From JBDHTQ01 sp039808765 (GTDB taxonomy: Bacteria > Pseudomonadota > Alphaproteobacteria > UBA2400): 64,000 nucleotides of DNA. The notes under the pieces were generated by a model. The model saw only the letters and a list, made by a program, of their open reading frames with translations. It searched no databases and was not told the DNA's origin. A program made the position numbers and the translations under genes. The stretch covers positions 1-64,000 of the forward strand of contig JBDHTQ010000005.1 in the NCBI GenBank assembly GCA_039808765.1, given 5' to 3'. Positions 34,336 through 44,043 of the stretch are shown one piece after another (the first letter of the stretch is position 1; each line of letters begins with the position of its first letter).

Positions 34336-34984
34336 CTTGATGTCTGTGAGCAAAACATAAAACTCCTGCGGCGGTTAAAGCGGTAATGAAAATTTAGGGC
34401 ATATTTGGAGGAGAAGATGAAACGCAAATCTCTGCTTCGCTTACGGCGTTGCTTGATGTGTGCTGGTCGATTTCCATGGATGATTTTTATTATAAATGGA
34501 AAAACAGAGATGCCAGCATTCGCTGATGGTTCAATGAAAAAGGACATTGCTTTGGTTCTGACAATTTGTGCGTTTTGGAATGAGATGCGTTTTTCACACA
34601 ATCGCTAGAAAAGGTTTTCCCTCTCTACAAAAAGGCCGAAACTATGGCACGATCTCTTTCCAAAACGATCAAGAAACATTGTCTCGTTGGTCCTGGACAA
34701 AAGATTGTGTCTAGATCGAGGTTTTTTAGAGCGAATTTCTAAGGTTGCACTTCCAGCTTGTCGCAAGATTGAGCGCGATGCTTGCCGGTGCAGGGGCATG
34801 TTGTAACCCAGAGCAGCGAAACAAAAGAAAAGGTGAATCGCTAAACAAAACGGCCACATTTTCTGCGAGTCGAAAGAAGAGTAAGGATTGCCTTCTTCGT
34901 CAAAGAATACAAAGTTGAATAGCTTGTATAATGGGGCAGGGGATGCTAGAGATTAGGCACGACTTTTAAAGGATTCCACTTGTC
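34336..34984. other. Long intergenic stretch between recA and gyrA
   Basis: About 650 bp hold no convincing gene. Short open frames on both strands (for example 34405-34608 rightwards and 34605-34859 leftwards) lack ribosome sites and family resemblance. A TATAAT at 34927-34932 lies about 53 nt before gyrA and could be its -10 box, but I see no matching -35. A small RNA in this gap cannot be excluded. Confidence 0.4.
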
Positions 34985-37723
34985 ATGTCAGAAGCAATAG
35001 TACCCGCGCCGTTACCACAAGTAACCATCGAAGATGAAATGCGCAAAAGCTATCTCGATTACGCGATGAGCGTGATCGTTTCGCGTGCTTTGCCTGATGC
35101 GCGCGATGGCTTAAAACCGGTGCATCGTCGCATTCTCTATGCGATGAAAGACGGTGGTTACGATAGCAGCCATGCTTTCCGCAAGTCGGCACGCATCGTC
35201 GGTGACGTGCTGGGTAAATACCATCCTCATGGCGACTCTGCTGCGTATGATGCGATGGTGCGTATGGCGCAAAGTTTTTCCATGCGGCTGCCGTTGATTG
35301 ATGGGCAAGGCAACTTTGGTAGTATTGACGGTGATCCACCAGCTGCGATGCGTTATACAGAATCACGTTTGGCCAAAGCGGCTGAAGCAATGCTGGAAGA
35401 CATTGAAAAGGATACTGTTGAATTTCAGCCAAACTACGACGGACAAGAGCAAGAACCAACCGTTTTACCCTCTCGTATTCCCAATCTTTTAGTGAATGGT
35501 GCAGGGGGGATCGCGGTGGGGATGGCCACCAATATACCACCGCATAATTTGGGGGAGGTGTTGTCTGCATGTTTGGCCTATATAGATAATCCAGATATCA
35601 GTATTGATGCGTTGATGGAGCATGTTCCCGGCCCTGATTTCCCCACGGCGGGGTTAATCTTGGGTAAGGGTGGGATTCGTCAGGCTTATCTTACAGGGCG
35701 TGGCAGTGTGATGATGCGGGCGCGCACACACACCGAAACCATACGCAATCGTGAAGCGATTATTGTAACGGAAATTCCCTATCAGGTGAATAAACTCCGT
35801 CTGATTGAGCGCATTGCTGAGCTGGTTAATGACAAGGTGATTGAGGGTATCGCTGACCTACGCGATGAATCAGACCGCGAAGGCATGCGCATTGTGATTG
35901 AAACAAAGCGCGATGCTGTAACCGATGTAGTGCTTAATCAGTTGTTTAAGCATACGCCGCTGCAAACCAGCTTTGGCATTAATATGCTGGCGCTTAATCG
36001 GGGGCGGCCAGAGACGATGACGCTGCGCGACCTTGTGCGCTGCTTTGTTGAGTTTCGTGAAGAGGTGATCACGCGCCGTACGATTTTTGAGTTGGGTAAA
36101 GCCCGCGAGCGGGCGCACCTTTTAATCGGTTTAGGGGTCGCGGTGACAAACCTTGATCCCGTCATAGAGTTGATTCGTCAGGCACCAGACCCCGCTACCG
36201 CGCGTGAACAATTGTTAGCCCGCACCTGGCAAGCGGGTGAGATCGGGCCGATTATTCGGTTGATCGATGATCCTGATAGTATTTTAAATGAGGATGGCAG
36301 CTACAAACTGACGGAAATTCAAGCACGAGCTATTTTAGATTTGCGCTTGCATCGTCTGACCGGTTTGGAGCGGGATAAAATTATCGCTGATTTGAAAGAG
36401 CTGGCGCTCAAAATTGAGGAGTATGTAAGCATCCTCAACGCGCGTGAAAAGCTGCTGACCATTATGCGGGCCGAATTGATTGAAATTCGTGATCGCTTTG
36501 CCAATCCGCGCCGCACAGAATTGCAGGATAGTGAGTTTGAAGAAGACATCGAGGATTTAATCGCGCGTGAAGATATGGTTGTGACGGTAACAACGTCGGG
36601 CTATATCAAGCGCACGCCGCTGGCTACCTATCGAGCGCAGCGTCGCGGCGGTAAGGGCCGAGCGGGCATGACGATGAAGGATGAAGACGCGATCCACGAT
36701 ATTTTTGTCGCCAATACGCACACGCCAATGCTATTCTTTTCGACCCGCGGCATTGCCTATAAGTTGAAGGTGTGGCGTTTGCCTCTGGGTACACCGCAAT
36801 CAAAGGGTAAGGCGCTGGTTAACATTCTTCCGTTGCAGGATGGCGAAACTATCTCGACTGTTTTGGCGTTGCCTGAGGATGAAAAGAGCTGGGATAAGCT
36901 GCACCTCATGTTCGCCACGTCAACGGGTAATGTGCGGCGCAATTTGCTATCAGACTTTGTTGATGTGCGCTCCAACGGTAAAATTGCGATGAAGCTTGAA
37001 GATGAGGGCGAGGGATTGATTGGCGTGGCTGTTTGTCGTCCTGATCAAGATGTCATGTTGGCCTCACAGCTGGGTAAAGCCATTCGTTTTGCCGTCGACG
37101 ATGTGCGTGTCTTCGCCAGCCGTAATTCAACCGGTGTGCGCGGCATTCGTTTGGGTAAAGAGGACTGCGTCGTTTCGTTGTGTATTCTTGATCATCTGGA
37201 GGCAACACCGGATGAACGCGCAGCTTATCTCAAACGTAACCGTGCAGGCGAAGAGGTTGACCCAGAGGTAAATGCCCCTGAAGGTGAGGAAAAAGCTGCC
37301 GAAATCAGTCTCACAGAAGAACGTTTTGCTGAAATGATGGTGGGTGAGCAGCATCTTCTAACTGTTACCAGCAAGGGGTTTGGCAAACGGGCCTCGGCGT
37401 ATGATTATCGGATCACCGGTCGCGGGGGGCAGGGGATCACCAACAATAAAGACAGTACGCGAAATGGCACCGTGGTTGCTGTATTGCCCGTGACGGCGCA
37501 GCATCAGATTATGCTTGTGACCGACGGGGGGCAAATCATCCGTTGTCCCGTGAATGGCGTGCGCATTTGTTCGCGTTCATCTCTGGGGGTTACGTTGTTC
37601 CGTGTGGGCAAAGACGAAACGGTTGTTTCTGTAGCTGCCATTGAAGAGTCAGAAGACGTGCTTGAAGAAGATATTGGCATCATCGCGCCACTTGAGGATG
37701 TCCCTTCATCAACGGATGAATAA
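34985..37723 (+). CDS. gyrA: DNA gyrase subunit A
   Basis: GyrA is the breakage-reunion subunit of gyrase, which introduces negative supercoils with GyrB. The 912-aa protein starts with the winged-helix region [20 protein letters not shown] and [10 protein letters not shown]. The quinolone region [20 protein letters not shown] keeps the Ser and Asp equivalent to E. coli Ser83 and Asp87, and the catalytic Tyr lies in [10 protein letters not shown] near residue 124. The C-terminal beta-pinwheel carries the GyrA box QRRGGKG. An acidic stretch ([18 protein letters not shown]) is inserted in the C-terminal domain, as in other Alphaproteobacteria. coaD follows 22 bp downstream. Confidence 0.98.
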   Translation: MSEAIVPAPLPQVTIEDEMRKSYLDYAMSVIVSRALPDARDGLKPVHRRILYAMKDGGYDSSHAFRKSARIVGDVLGKYHPHGDSAAYDAMVRMAQSFSMRLPLIDGQGNFGSIDGDPPAAMRYTESRLAKAAEAMLEDIEKDTVEFQPNYDGQEQEPTVLPSRIPNLLVNGAGGIAVGMATNIPPHNLGEVLSACLAYIDNPDISIDALMEHVPGPDFPTAGLILGKGGIRQAYLTGRGSVMMRARTHTETIRNREAIIVTEIPYQVNKLRLIERIAELVNDKVIEGIADLRDESDREGMRIVIETKRDAVTDVVLNQLFKHTPLQTSFGINMLALNRGRPETMTLRDLVRCFVEFREEVITRRTIFELGKARERAHLLIGLGVAVTNLDPVIELIRQAPDPATAREQLLARTWQAGEIGPIIRLIDDPDSILNEDGSYKLTEIQARAILDLRLHRLTGLERDKIIADLKELALKIEEYVSILNAREKLLTIMRAELIEIRDRFANPRRTELQDSEFEEDIEDLIAREDMVVTVTTSGYIKRTPLATYRAQRRGGKGRAGMTMKDEDAIHDIFVANTHTPMLFFSTRGIAYKLKVWRLPLGTPQSKGKALVNILPLQDGETISTVLALPEDEKSWDKLHLMFATSTGNVRRNLLSDFVDVRSNGKIAMKLEDEGEGLIGVAVCRPDQDVMLASQLGKAIRFAVDDVRVFASRNSTGVRGIRLGKEDCVVSLCILDHLEATPDERAAYLKRNRAGEEVDPEVNAPEGEEKAAEISLTEERFAEMMVGEQHLLTVTSKGFGKRASAYDYRITGRGGQGITNNKDSTRNGTVVAVLPVTAQHQIMLVTDGGQIIRCPVNGVRICSRSSLGVTLFRVGKDETVVSVAAIEESEDVLEEDIGIIAPLEDVPSSTDE

Positions 37724-37745
37724 AACAAAAAGGAAAAGCTCAGTC

Positions 37746-38318
37746 ATGCGCATTGGTCTTTATCCCGGCACGTTTGATCCCATCACGCTGGGCCATCGCG
37801 ATATTATTTTGCGCGCGGCCCGCATGGTAGATCGATTATATGTGGGGGTTGCGCAAAATATCGGTAAGGGGCCGATGTTTACAGTAAGCGAGCGCGTCGC
37901 CTTGGTGCAGCGTGATTTGCTTCATGATGGTCCAGAGGCTGCTGGGCAGGTTAACCCCTCACTTTCGTGCCCGACAAATATTGAGGTAGTGCCGTTTTCA
38001 TCCTTGTTGATTGAATTTGCGCGTGAATTAAACGCTTCGGTTATTTTTCGGGGTCTGCGGGCGATTTCTGATTTTGAATATGAATTTCAAATGGCGGGCA
38101 TGAACAGAAAAATCGATGCCGAGATAGAAACAGTTTTTCTGATGTGCTCTGACAATTATCAGTTTGTTTCGTCACGATTTGTCAAAGAGATCGCCAAACT
38201 TGGGGGCGATGTATCGTCGTTTGTTTCTCCTCACGTGCTTGAGGCGCTTAAGGAAAAATACGCCAGCGGTGTAGAGGCCAATGTTGAACCACGACTGGTG
38301 GGCACAGATCCCCCTTAA
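37746..38318 (+). CDS. coaD: Phosphopantetheine adenylyltransferase
   Basis: CoaD transfers AMP from ATP to 4'-phosphopantetheine in coenzyme A synthesis. The nucleotidyltransferase motif YPGTFDPITLGHRDII (T/H-x-G-H type) is at the N-terminus, with EFARELNASVIFRGLRAISD, FEYEFQMAGMNRKI and the C-terminal SSRFVKEIAKLGGDVSSFV. At 190 aa it is about 25 residues longer than E. coli CoaD, owing to an insertion around DLLHDGPEAAGQVNPSLSC and a longer tail. The ATG at 37746 is chosen because the family begins at MRIGLYPG. It probably lies in one unit with gyrA. Confidence 0.96.
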   Translation: MRIGLYPGTFDPITLGHRDIILRAARMVDRLYVGVAQNIGKGPMFTVSERVALVQRDLLHDGPEAAGQVNPSLSCPTNIEVVPFSSLLIEFARELNASVIFRGLRAISDFEYEFQMAGMNRKIDAEIETVFLMCSDNYQFVSSRFVKEIAKLGGDVSSFVSPHVLEALKEKYASGVEANVEPRLVGTDPP

Positions 38319-38448
38319 TCAATTTCTTGTTATCTCATTTTTATAAAAAACTTATGCGGCATGATGACGTGCTGCACCATGAATCCATTGTGGGTTCATA
38401 GCTTTCCTCTATAACGCTTCACGGATCATCCTTCATAAAAATGCAAAA

Positions 38449-38468
38449 CCCCGACCATGTGATCGGGG
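38449..38468 (-). terminator. Terminator of the 118-aa gene
   Basis: CCCCGA (38449-38454) and TCGGGG (38463-38468) form a stem with an 8-nt loop. Read leftwards it is followed by TTTTGCATTTTT, so it serves the leftward gene that ends at 38493. Confidence 0.7.
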
Positions 38469-38492
38469 CTGCAAATGCGGAATAAAAAAGTT

Positions 38493-38849
38493 TTAATTTG
38501 TTGGCTTCGGGGGAACACATTTCTTTGCATGTATCCCAAGACCATCTTTGATGGCATCATTTTCAGCTATTACTGCGTCATCAAATGTTTTTGTGCTCAA
38601 CCCAGGGTTATGTTGAGCTAAAAAACTCATGTCGACCTCTCTTCTCATACTATCACCTTTAACATTTGCCACTCGGTCTTCAAAATGGGCGCATGTGTTG
38701 TTTCGTAGTTTTGCGGCAGCCGGATCTTCTACCTCCACTGGGAAATCTGCGAGGGCTTTCAATTTCCCAGTCTCTTCCGCGACGTCTTCTGTAGCTGATT
38801 TTAATCTTTTTGTTGCTGCTTCCACTGCCTTCTCTGGTTTTTCTGTCAT
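38493..38849 (-). CDS. Unrecognised hydrophilic protein, 118 aa
   Basis: The first ~45 residues form a Lys/Glu/Ala-rich helix (EKAVEAATKRLKSATEDVAE) that could be a coiled coil. The rest has a cysteine in NNTCAHF and a short Cys/Pro/Lys tail (KKCVPPKPTN). There is no signal or membrane segment. The ATG follows AAAAAGGAAGG. It lies downstream of the 518-aa gene on the same strand, separated by that gene's terminator, so it is probably transcribed on its own. No function is assigned. Confidence 0.6.
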   Translation of the reverse strand: MTEKPEKAVEAATKRLKSATEDVAEETGKLKALADFPVEVEDPAAAKLRNNTCAHFEDRVANVKGDSMRREVDMSFLAQHNPGLSTKTFDDAVIAENDAIKDGLGIHAKKCVPPKPTN

Positions 38850-38976
38850 ATATAGCCTTCCTTTTTAATTGTCTGGGGGTAATCTCCATTCATCTTAAAG
38901 CAGGGTGGTTAATAAAGCCTCAAGCACCACGCACAAACAGCAATGATTGTTTTTTAAAATTTTTTAAGCATAAAAA

Positions 38977-39003
38977 AAACCGTGGCGGGTGAGGCCACGG
39001 TTT
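38977..39003 (-). terminator. Terminator of the 518-aa gene
   Basis: AAACCGTGGC (38977-38986) and GCCACGGTTT (38994-39003) form a 10-bp perfect stem. Read leftwards it ends in a long T-run. It lies 19 bp after the stop of the leftward 518-aa gene. Confidence 0.88.
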
Positions 39004-39022
39004 GTATCATAAAATAGGGGTA

Positions 39023-40579
39023 TTAGACCATTTTTCCGCCAACGCCGATAGCATGGGATTGGGGCCTTTCTTGTGGTCTTGGAGTCGGCGCGGGAGGCTC
39101 AGCTTTAGGAGGCTCAGCTTTGGGGACGACAGACGAAGGCTCAGCTTTATCAGGTCTTGCTGGTACCTCAAAAGCACTTGCGGGAGAAACCATTTTTGTC
39201 ATGTCAAATGCAAGCGGCTTAAATTGATCCGTGACGGTATAACTCTCTAAACCGAGACGCTCTTTTATGGTTGATTGTGCATGTAGAATGTTACTGGCAC
39301 AATCAGTACCAGGGGTTGGCACAAAGGTCGTCAACATACTCAAATTTCTGTGAACGATGCCGTCGTTGCTGGAGATGCCGGCAAAAACGTCAATCACCTT
39401 TCCTTGCGGGTCAAGCTTACAGCCCATCAGAAGTGTATTGGAGGTTCTTTTAGGCGCTGTTTGAGCCAGGGCAATCTGAAGGGTGCCGCCATCCGGAGAT
39501 TTAAGGGGTGGGTTCAAATCAAGTATAACGGGTGTGCCACCATTAACCGTTGGCAATGCGCTATTAACAGCCTTCGTCAAAGGATCGCGGGAATTGGTGA
39601 GCGGTTTTGAAATTCTTTCAGCGATGGCTGTAAAGGTATTGGGGTCAACACTAATTTTTGCTGATCCGGGAGCCGCATCAACTTTTGATTGCTCAACGAT
39701 TCTTTTCCGAGTCTTGCCGATAAGGGATGTCTGCGGTTCCATGGTATTGTGGTCAAGCCCAATGCTTTCAGGGACATAAGTTTGGACAGCTAATCCTACC
39801 GCTCCACCCGCTAGAAGGCCAATAAGGCTACCCTTAAGGGTTCTTCCTACAGCCATAGCACGAAAAGGGCGCATCTGTTGCCTTACACTTCTACGTTCAA
39901 GAAAAGCTTGGTCGGGCTGATTCTTTAAACGCAGTTTCTCTGCGCCAGTATTTGCATGGACTTTTGTAATCTCAAGTTTTCTGACTTGGTTAACGAATGT
40001 GCCAAGCATAATCGTGGACGCAATTCCCGCGCCAGCGAGCAAGGCTAAGCCATTTGTGACACCATATGCCGCCAGTGCAATCGGCGCGACAGAGGTTGCT
40101 GCCATTGCACCTGCAGTTAACATTAGTCCTGATAGAATAACGGAATTAACGTTAATCGTACGTATCCTTTTAATGGCATTCGCCTGTGCTCTCGCATCAA
40201 TTTCTGAATCTGTTAACGGTACGGAGGTTGTCATTTTTTTGATACCGTGACCAAGCCCAATAAGACATTTTTTGCCAATCTTATACGTTTTGCGTGCACC
40301 TGCTTTTAAAATGGGGGACATCGTGGTTATGCCTTTAGCGATTGCAGCAAGCACACTTTTTTTCAATGCGATTAGATTGTTGACTTTCGCTTTTCTACGA
40401 GCTCGCTCTGCGAGCCTCCCAGCATAATCTATATCGACTCTATTTCTTATAGGCGCCGCAGGTGGCTCTTGAGCAGGGGCTGGCGCCTCAGGTGGCTCTT
40501 GAGCAGGGGCTGGCGCCTCAGGTGCCTTAATAAGTTTATGATCAGGCTCATAAGGCAACAGGATAGTTGGACGTTCCAT
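39023..40579 (-). CDS. Unrecognised membrane protein, 518 aa, Pro-rich ends
   Basis: I do not recognise this protein. Near the N-terminus two identical decapeptides EAPAPAQEPP occur, encoded by a 30-bp direct repeat at 40461-40520. A basic region follows, then a cluster of hydrophobic spans (VILSGLMLTAGAMAATSVAP, GLALLAGAGIASTIMLGTFV) and another near residue 255 (GSLIGLLAGGAVGLAVQ). The C-terminal half is soluble, with two cysteines, and ends in a PKAEPPKAEPP-type tail. There is no signal peptide. It is monocistronic with a strong terminator. A membrane-inserted secreted effector or an inner-membrane protein are both possible; neither is shown. Confidence 0.65.
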   Translation of the reverse strand: MERPTILLPYEPDHKLIKAPEAPAPAQEPPEAPAPAQEPPAAPIRNRVDIDYAGRLAERARRKAKVNNLIALKKSVLAAIAKGITTMSPILKAGARKTYKIGKKCLIGLGHGIKKMTTSVPLTDSEIDARAQANAIKRIRTINVNSVILSGLMLTAGAMAATSVAPIALAAYGVTNGLALLAGAGIASTIMLGTFVNQVRKLEITKVHANTGAEKLRLKNQPDQAFLERRSVRQQMRPFRAMAVGRTLKGSLIGLLAGGAVGLAVQTYVPESIGLDHNTMEPQTSLIGKTRKRIVEQSKVDAAPGSAKISVDPNTFTAIAERISKPLTNSRDPLTKAVNSALPTVNGGTPVILDLNPPLKSPDGGTLQIALAQTAPKRTSNTLLMGCKLDPQGKVIDVFAGISSNDGIVHRNLSMLTTFVPTPGTDCASNILHAQSTIKERLGLESYTVTDQFKPLAFDMTKMVSPASAFEVPARPDKAEPSSVVPKAEPPKAEPPAPTPRPQERPQSHAIGVGGKMV

Positions 40580-40719
40580 GCTTTTTCCCCAAAATTGTTT
40601 TAAATTTTAAACCGATAAGTTCAACTTAACAAATTATAAACGTAAAAACAACACAAGCCCTGCGAATAAGGTTAACGAATCAATATAAAAAGTTTTTTTG
40701 AAAATAAGTGATCTAAGGG

Positions 40720-40748
40720 TTGACCTTTGTTGGATAAATCATTAGGTT
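40720..40748 (+). promoter_or_regulatory. Candidate promoter of tRNA-Lys
   Basis: TTGACC (40720-40725) and TAGGTT (40743-40748) are 17 nt apart and end 11 nt before the tRNA. The -35 box matches five of six positions and the -10 box is weak. Confidence 0.4.
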
Positions 40749-40759
40749 GCGCTGCACGT

Positions 40760-40835
40760 GACCGTGTAGCTCAGCCGGTAGAGCATCGGACTTTTAATCC
40801 GCAGGTCGTGGGTTCGAGCCCCACCGCGGTCACCA
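40760..40835 (+). tRNA. tRNA-Lys (anticodon TTT)
   Basis: A 76-nt cloverleaf with encoded CCA is visible. The acceptor GACCGTG pairs with CGCGGTC with one G-U, the D-arm is present, the anticodon stem TCGGA/TCCGC-type encloses CTTTTAA (anticodon TTT), and the T-arm is GTGGG TTCGAGC CCCAC. The 10 bases GGTCACCATA at its 3' end recur at 41019-41028. The 205 bp that follow hold no gene. Confidence 0.96.
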
Positions 40836-41040
40836 TACATGTTAATGACATGAACAATTCACCTGCGAATCGATTGCATACACTTGGTATTTGGTTGCGA
40901 GGCAGTCCCACGTTGGTGCGCTGAAATTATGCTGATGAGCCCAAAATGCAGAAAGTTTACATAAATCGCTGAAGGACCCCCTCGTGCCAATCGCAAGAGC
41001 CTCAGTAGTCGCGTTGCTGGTCACCATAACACCAAAAACC

Positions 41041-43236
41041 TTAATTCATAAATCCCAAACAACCTAATCGTCTAGCCCAAAATGATTGCGCAGGATGATG
41101 TTGTTTTTTTGTTGCCACATCAATCATGGGTTTCAATGCAGCTTTATAAAAAGCGGAACTAACACGAACATCAAGGTTCGCGTTCATGTGGGTAAACCCC
41201 CAAAAACAAGATTTACTATCTAAGCCTGATTTTTCAGCGAGCTGAGTAAATAAAGCGTTTGCAGCCATCTCATAGAGCGTTCGTTGTTGGGGGGTTGAAC
41301 AAACAATGCTCGTTTCGTAGTATTCTCTAGGGTGTTCAAGCCCAAGCTTTTCACATACCTTTATTAAAGGTTTAGACATCTTTACTTGCCACCAATTATC
41401 TCTATCACCTGTGACAATTTCAGCGAAAGCTGAGATAACATTGGATGTTAAATCCTCCACAAATTTACAGGAAGGTGTTTGTGTAAGCTGAGCGAGGAGT
41501 GTCTCTTTAAAGCGAGACGATAATTTTCTTAAGGGTTGACTTCTGGCCAATCGCAGGCGACGGTCCCATTCAAGTCTATCCATATTTGGTGGGCACCATT
41601 TCGTAGGACTATGCAGCAAATTTGTATCTTCAGGGCGTACGCTAACAAACTTTTTTGGAGTAGCCAGAACTGAAAGTTCTCGCTTAAGGGCATCAGTATC
41701 AATCTCATGGGTTTTAAAAGGAATATCTGCACCAATTGTTTCAAAACTAAAACGATCGTAAGTTGAATTTGGCCAGATAATTAGTTGTTCACCATCAATC
41801 TCGGTAATTTTGACCCTAAGAAAAAATCTGATGAACCATTTTGTTAATGGGTGATCTGGCCTAAGCAAATTAGCTGGGCCACCAGAGTAGTCATTTTGAT
41901 CTGTAAGGTTCAATTCATGAGCTATTTTATTGCTATTCTCACGAATATAGGTCTCTGGTGGTTTCAGATAGCCAGTGTTAGTAACAATTGAGCCCTCAAG
42001 AACATGGCGGATAATTTTAAACTTTTCATCACTTGGGGAAAGTTCCAATGTTCTAATCGGTTTTACGGGATGCATCTTCTTCGTTTTTTTACCATCAAGC
42101 GCGTAGGTTGCTGCAGCCATGACGAAGGGAAGTAAAATTTCTGTATGGAGAAGGTGGCCTCCCACACCAGGTCTAATCTCTATGCGTTTGCCAGAAAAGC
42201 GTAAAATATTCTCACGATCAGGATTGAGTGAAAGTGGTATCAATTCTCTATCCAGATTAAATGGATGATTAAGCGTCATCATCGCATCAAACATCGTTTG
42301 CGCTACCGCTGCAGTGATTTTTCTCCCTGTTGTATAGAAGCCAGGGTGTTTGTCATCCAGTAAATTTTTTCCGCCTTGCCAATAGCTGACATTAATATGT
42401 TGGGAATCGTGTTGGTCAAGAATCAATCCATAATCATTGGCCATCGTATGAAGTTCTTTAATGATTATTTCTCGGTTTTGTAAGGCTGTTTTCGGGTCAG
42501 ACGGAATTGTTTTCAATTCCAGAACCCCTGCACTATCATAATATCCTTGACCATCTCTGCTCGCTCCAAACAGGGGGTGCAAAATGTCTTTTGTTTTGGG
42601 GTTCCTTTCAATTAGATTAAACATAAGAACTTGTTCAGCAGTAAACTTTTTAACTGCGTCGCGCCTGAGTATTAAAAATTGTTTTTGCGCATCATCTGCC
42701 GCTAATATTTGTTGATCCAGAGTCGCTATAATATGGCTTTTGTCTTCTTGCCATTTTGTAAAGCCATTTATCGGCTTATCATAAAAGGTAAATTCCAACT
42801 CGAATCCAACTAATGTTGAGACCCCGTGTCTTCTAAGCTTTTCTGCCTGACGGTCTATTTCGTCACGGATGAGAGTGGCCGACACTCCCCATGTTAATGG
42901 GCGCATTTCTGTGGTGTTAAAGAGTGGGCCGATGTCGGTTCTCCTTAATTGATATTCGTATTTCTGCAGTAATAACGCATCGTCAAATTCTTTCTCCAAA
43001 GGTGTTTCGCTGAAATTATTATCTATTTTACAAATAAGACTTACAGGCAGGGAAGCAATCTTCTCCGCTGTGCACTTATCTAAATCAACTTTTACTGATC
43101 TATAGCCAGATCTCGTTTTTTTGCCAAAAGTTATTCCTATGGCTTTGCAAAGAGCGTGTTCTATGCTGTTTATTCTTTGAGGAAAAACATCAATAGGGAT
43201 AACAATTTCGTTCTTACGCTCTAAAAAATGTAACAT
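41041..43236 (-). CDS. Glutamine-synthetase/amidoligase-like protein, 731 aa
   Basis: I cannot name the family, but the middle of the protein resembles the carboxylate-amine ligase fold of glutamine synthetase and GCS-like enzymes. It has an acidic beta-strand VGFELEFTFYD near residue 145, YYDSAGVLELKTIPSDPKTA near 230, a His-rich strand QHDSQHINVSYWQGGKNLL near 275 and an arginine strand KRIEIRPGVGGH near 345. The spacing follows GS (E-x-E, EL.T.P.DP, H.H.S, RIE.R). The N-terminal ~120 and C-terminal ~250 residues are unfamiliar. The gene lies behind tRNA-Lys, is AT-rich and has no operon partner except a small membrane protein upstream. Its substrate is unknown. Confidence 0.6.
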   Translation of the reverse strand: MLHFLERKNEIVIPIDVFPQRINSIEHALCKAIGITFGKKTRSGYRSVKVDLDKCTAEKIASLPVSLICKIDNNFSETPLEKEFDDALLLQKYEYQLRRTDIGPLFNTTEMRPLTWGVSATLIRDEIDRQAEKLRRHGVSTLVGFELEFTFYDKPINGFTKWQEDKSHIIATLDQQILAADDAQKQFLILRRDAVKKFTAEQVLMFNLIERNPKTKDILHPLFGASRDGQGYYDSAGVLELKTIPSDPKTALQNREIIIKELHTMANDYGLILDQHDSQHINVSYWQGGKNLLDDKHPGFYTTGRKITAAVAQTMFDAMMTLNHPFNLDRELIPLSLNPDRENILRFSGKRIEIRPGVGGHLLHTEILLPFVMAAATYALDGKKTKKMHPVKPIRTLELSPSDEKFKIIRHVLEGSIVTNTGYLKPPETYIRENSNKIAHELNLTDQNDYSGGPANLLRPDHPLTKWFIRFFLRVKITEIDGEQLIIWPNSTYDRFSFETIGADIPFKTHEIDTDALKRELSVLATPKKFVSVRPEDTNLLHSPTKWCPPNMDRLEWDRRLRLARSQPLRKLSSRFKETLLAQLTQTPSCKFVEDLTSNVISAFAEIVTGDRDNWWQVKMSKPLIKVCEKLGLEHPREYYETSIVCSTPQQRTLYEMAANALFTQLAEKSGLDSKSCFWGFTHMNANLDVRVSSAFYKAALKPMIDVATKKQHHPAQSFWARRLGCLGFMN

Positions 43237-43338
43237 GTCAAATTTTCCTCGTTAAATTTCAATTTTTGAACTGTGATCTGATCTTATAATTCATGAAAAA
43301 ACTCTTTGGGTAACCTGAAACTGAGGGATTTTCTTGAC

Positions 43339-43608
43339 TCAGAAAGGCCCAGGAGAAGCAGGCTTATCAATATGTTCTCTTCTAAAAGCAACAACAGTCG
43401 CCACGCCAGCGACAGCAGATGCGGCGAGTGCAGTAAGTGCAACTATTGCTGGAATTGTTGTTGGCAATCCGCATAACTCAGCAAATGCTGCTGTCACAGA
43501 AGCGGCACTTGTAAGACACAAACAATTAATAGCAAATGTTTCATAAGTTTTCCATGCTGCCAGTTTTCTTTGGGAAGCTGAGGGCCCACAATGCCCGCTA
43601 TTTGTCAT
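43339..43608 (-). CDS. Small membrane protein, 89 aa
   Basis: Two predicted membrane spans (YETFAINCLCLTSAASVTAA and IPAIVALTALAASAVAGVAT) lie between a short polar N-terminus and a basic tail (RREHIDKPASPGPF). A strong AAGGAGAG lies before the ATG, which supports a real gene. It precedes the 731-aa GS-like gene by ~100 bp on the same strand. I do not recognise it; a helper of the neighbour or a holin-like protein are guesses only. Confidence 0.6.
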   Translation of the reverse strand: MTNSGHCGPSASQRKLAAWKTYETFAINCLCLTSAASVTAAFAELCGLPTTIPAIVALTALAASAVAGVATVVAFRREHIDKPASPGPF

Positions 43609-43999
43609 CGTATTCTCTCCTTGTTAATAAAATTAATTTTTTAAACCAACAATTATTTCACCCAACTGAACCCCGCCCATTTGTAAACACAATGAACGTT
43701 TACCGTACCGCGAAATTTTGTGGCAAAAGCATGCTACACTAAATTTATATGCCGTTTCAATGTCGATTTTACATGGGTTTAAAAGCGATAGTTTTGATAG
43801 GCTGCTAGGGAACTAGAAATTATTATTTGAGTATTTCCTGCGGTTACCGCGACCAAAAGTAAACACCACGATGTTGAAGAGATAAACCTTAACGGTTTTT
43901 CGTTCATGAAAAAATTTACACACTCCCTGACATACCCTTGAGATTTGCTCTAAATTTTTTGGTATCAAAACATTATGCATAAATAATATGCCTAATAAA
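43609..43999. other. Intergenic stretch, no recognisable gene
   Basis: About 390 bp of AT-rich sequence lie between the 89-aa gene and the terminator of the four-gene operon. A leftward open frame from about 44013 starts inside the terminator stem and has no ribosome site, so it is not taken as a gene. Confidence 0.4.
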
Positions 44000-44023
44000 A
44001 AAGGCGGGACCATGCCCGCCTTT
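44000..44023 (-). terminator. Terminator of the four-gene operon
   Basis: AAAGGCGGG (44000-44008) and CCCGCCTTT (44015-44023) form a 9-bp stem with a 6-nt loop. Read leftwards, T residues follow. It lies 20 bp after the stop of the last gene of the operon. Confidence 0.9.
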
Positions 44024-44043
44024 CATATTCGTGAAACACGAAA

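Noticed and set aside
34336..34984. Several short open frames on both strands between recA and gyrA
   Set aside because: No ribosome sites, no family resemblance, and they overlap each other or the repeat. The stretch is reported as intergenic.
34985..37723. Quinolone-resistance substitution in GyrA
   Set aside because: The Ser and Asp equivalent to positions 83 and 87 are both retained.
43813..44013. Leftward 66-codon frame before the four-gene operon terminator
   Set aside because: It would start inside the terminator stem and lacks a ribosome site.
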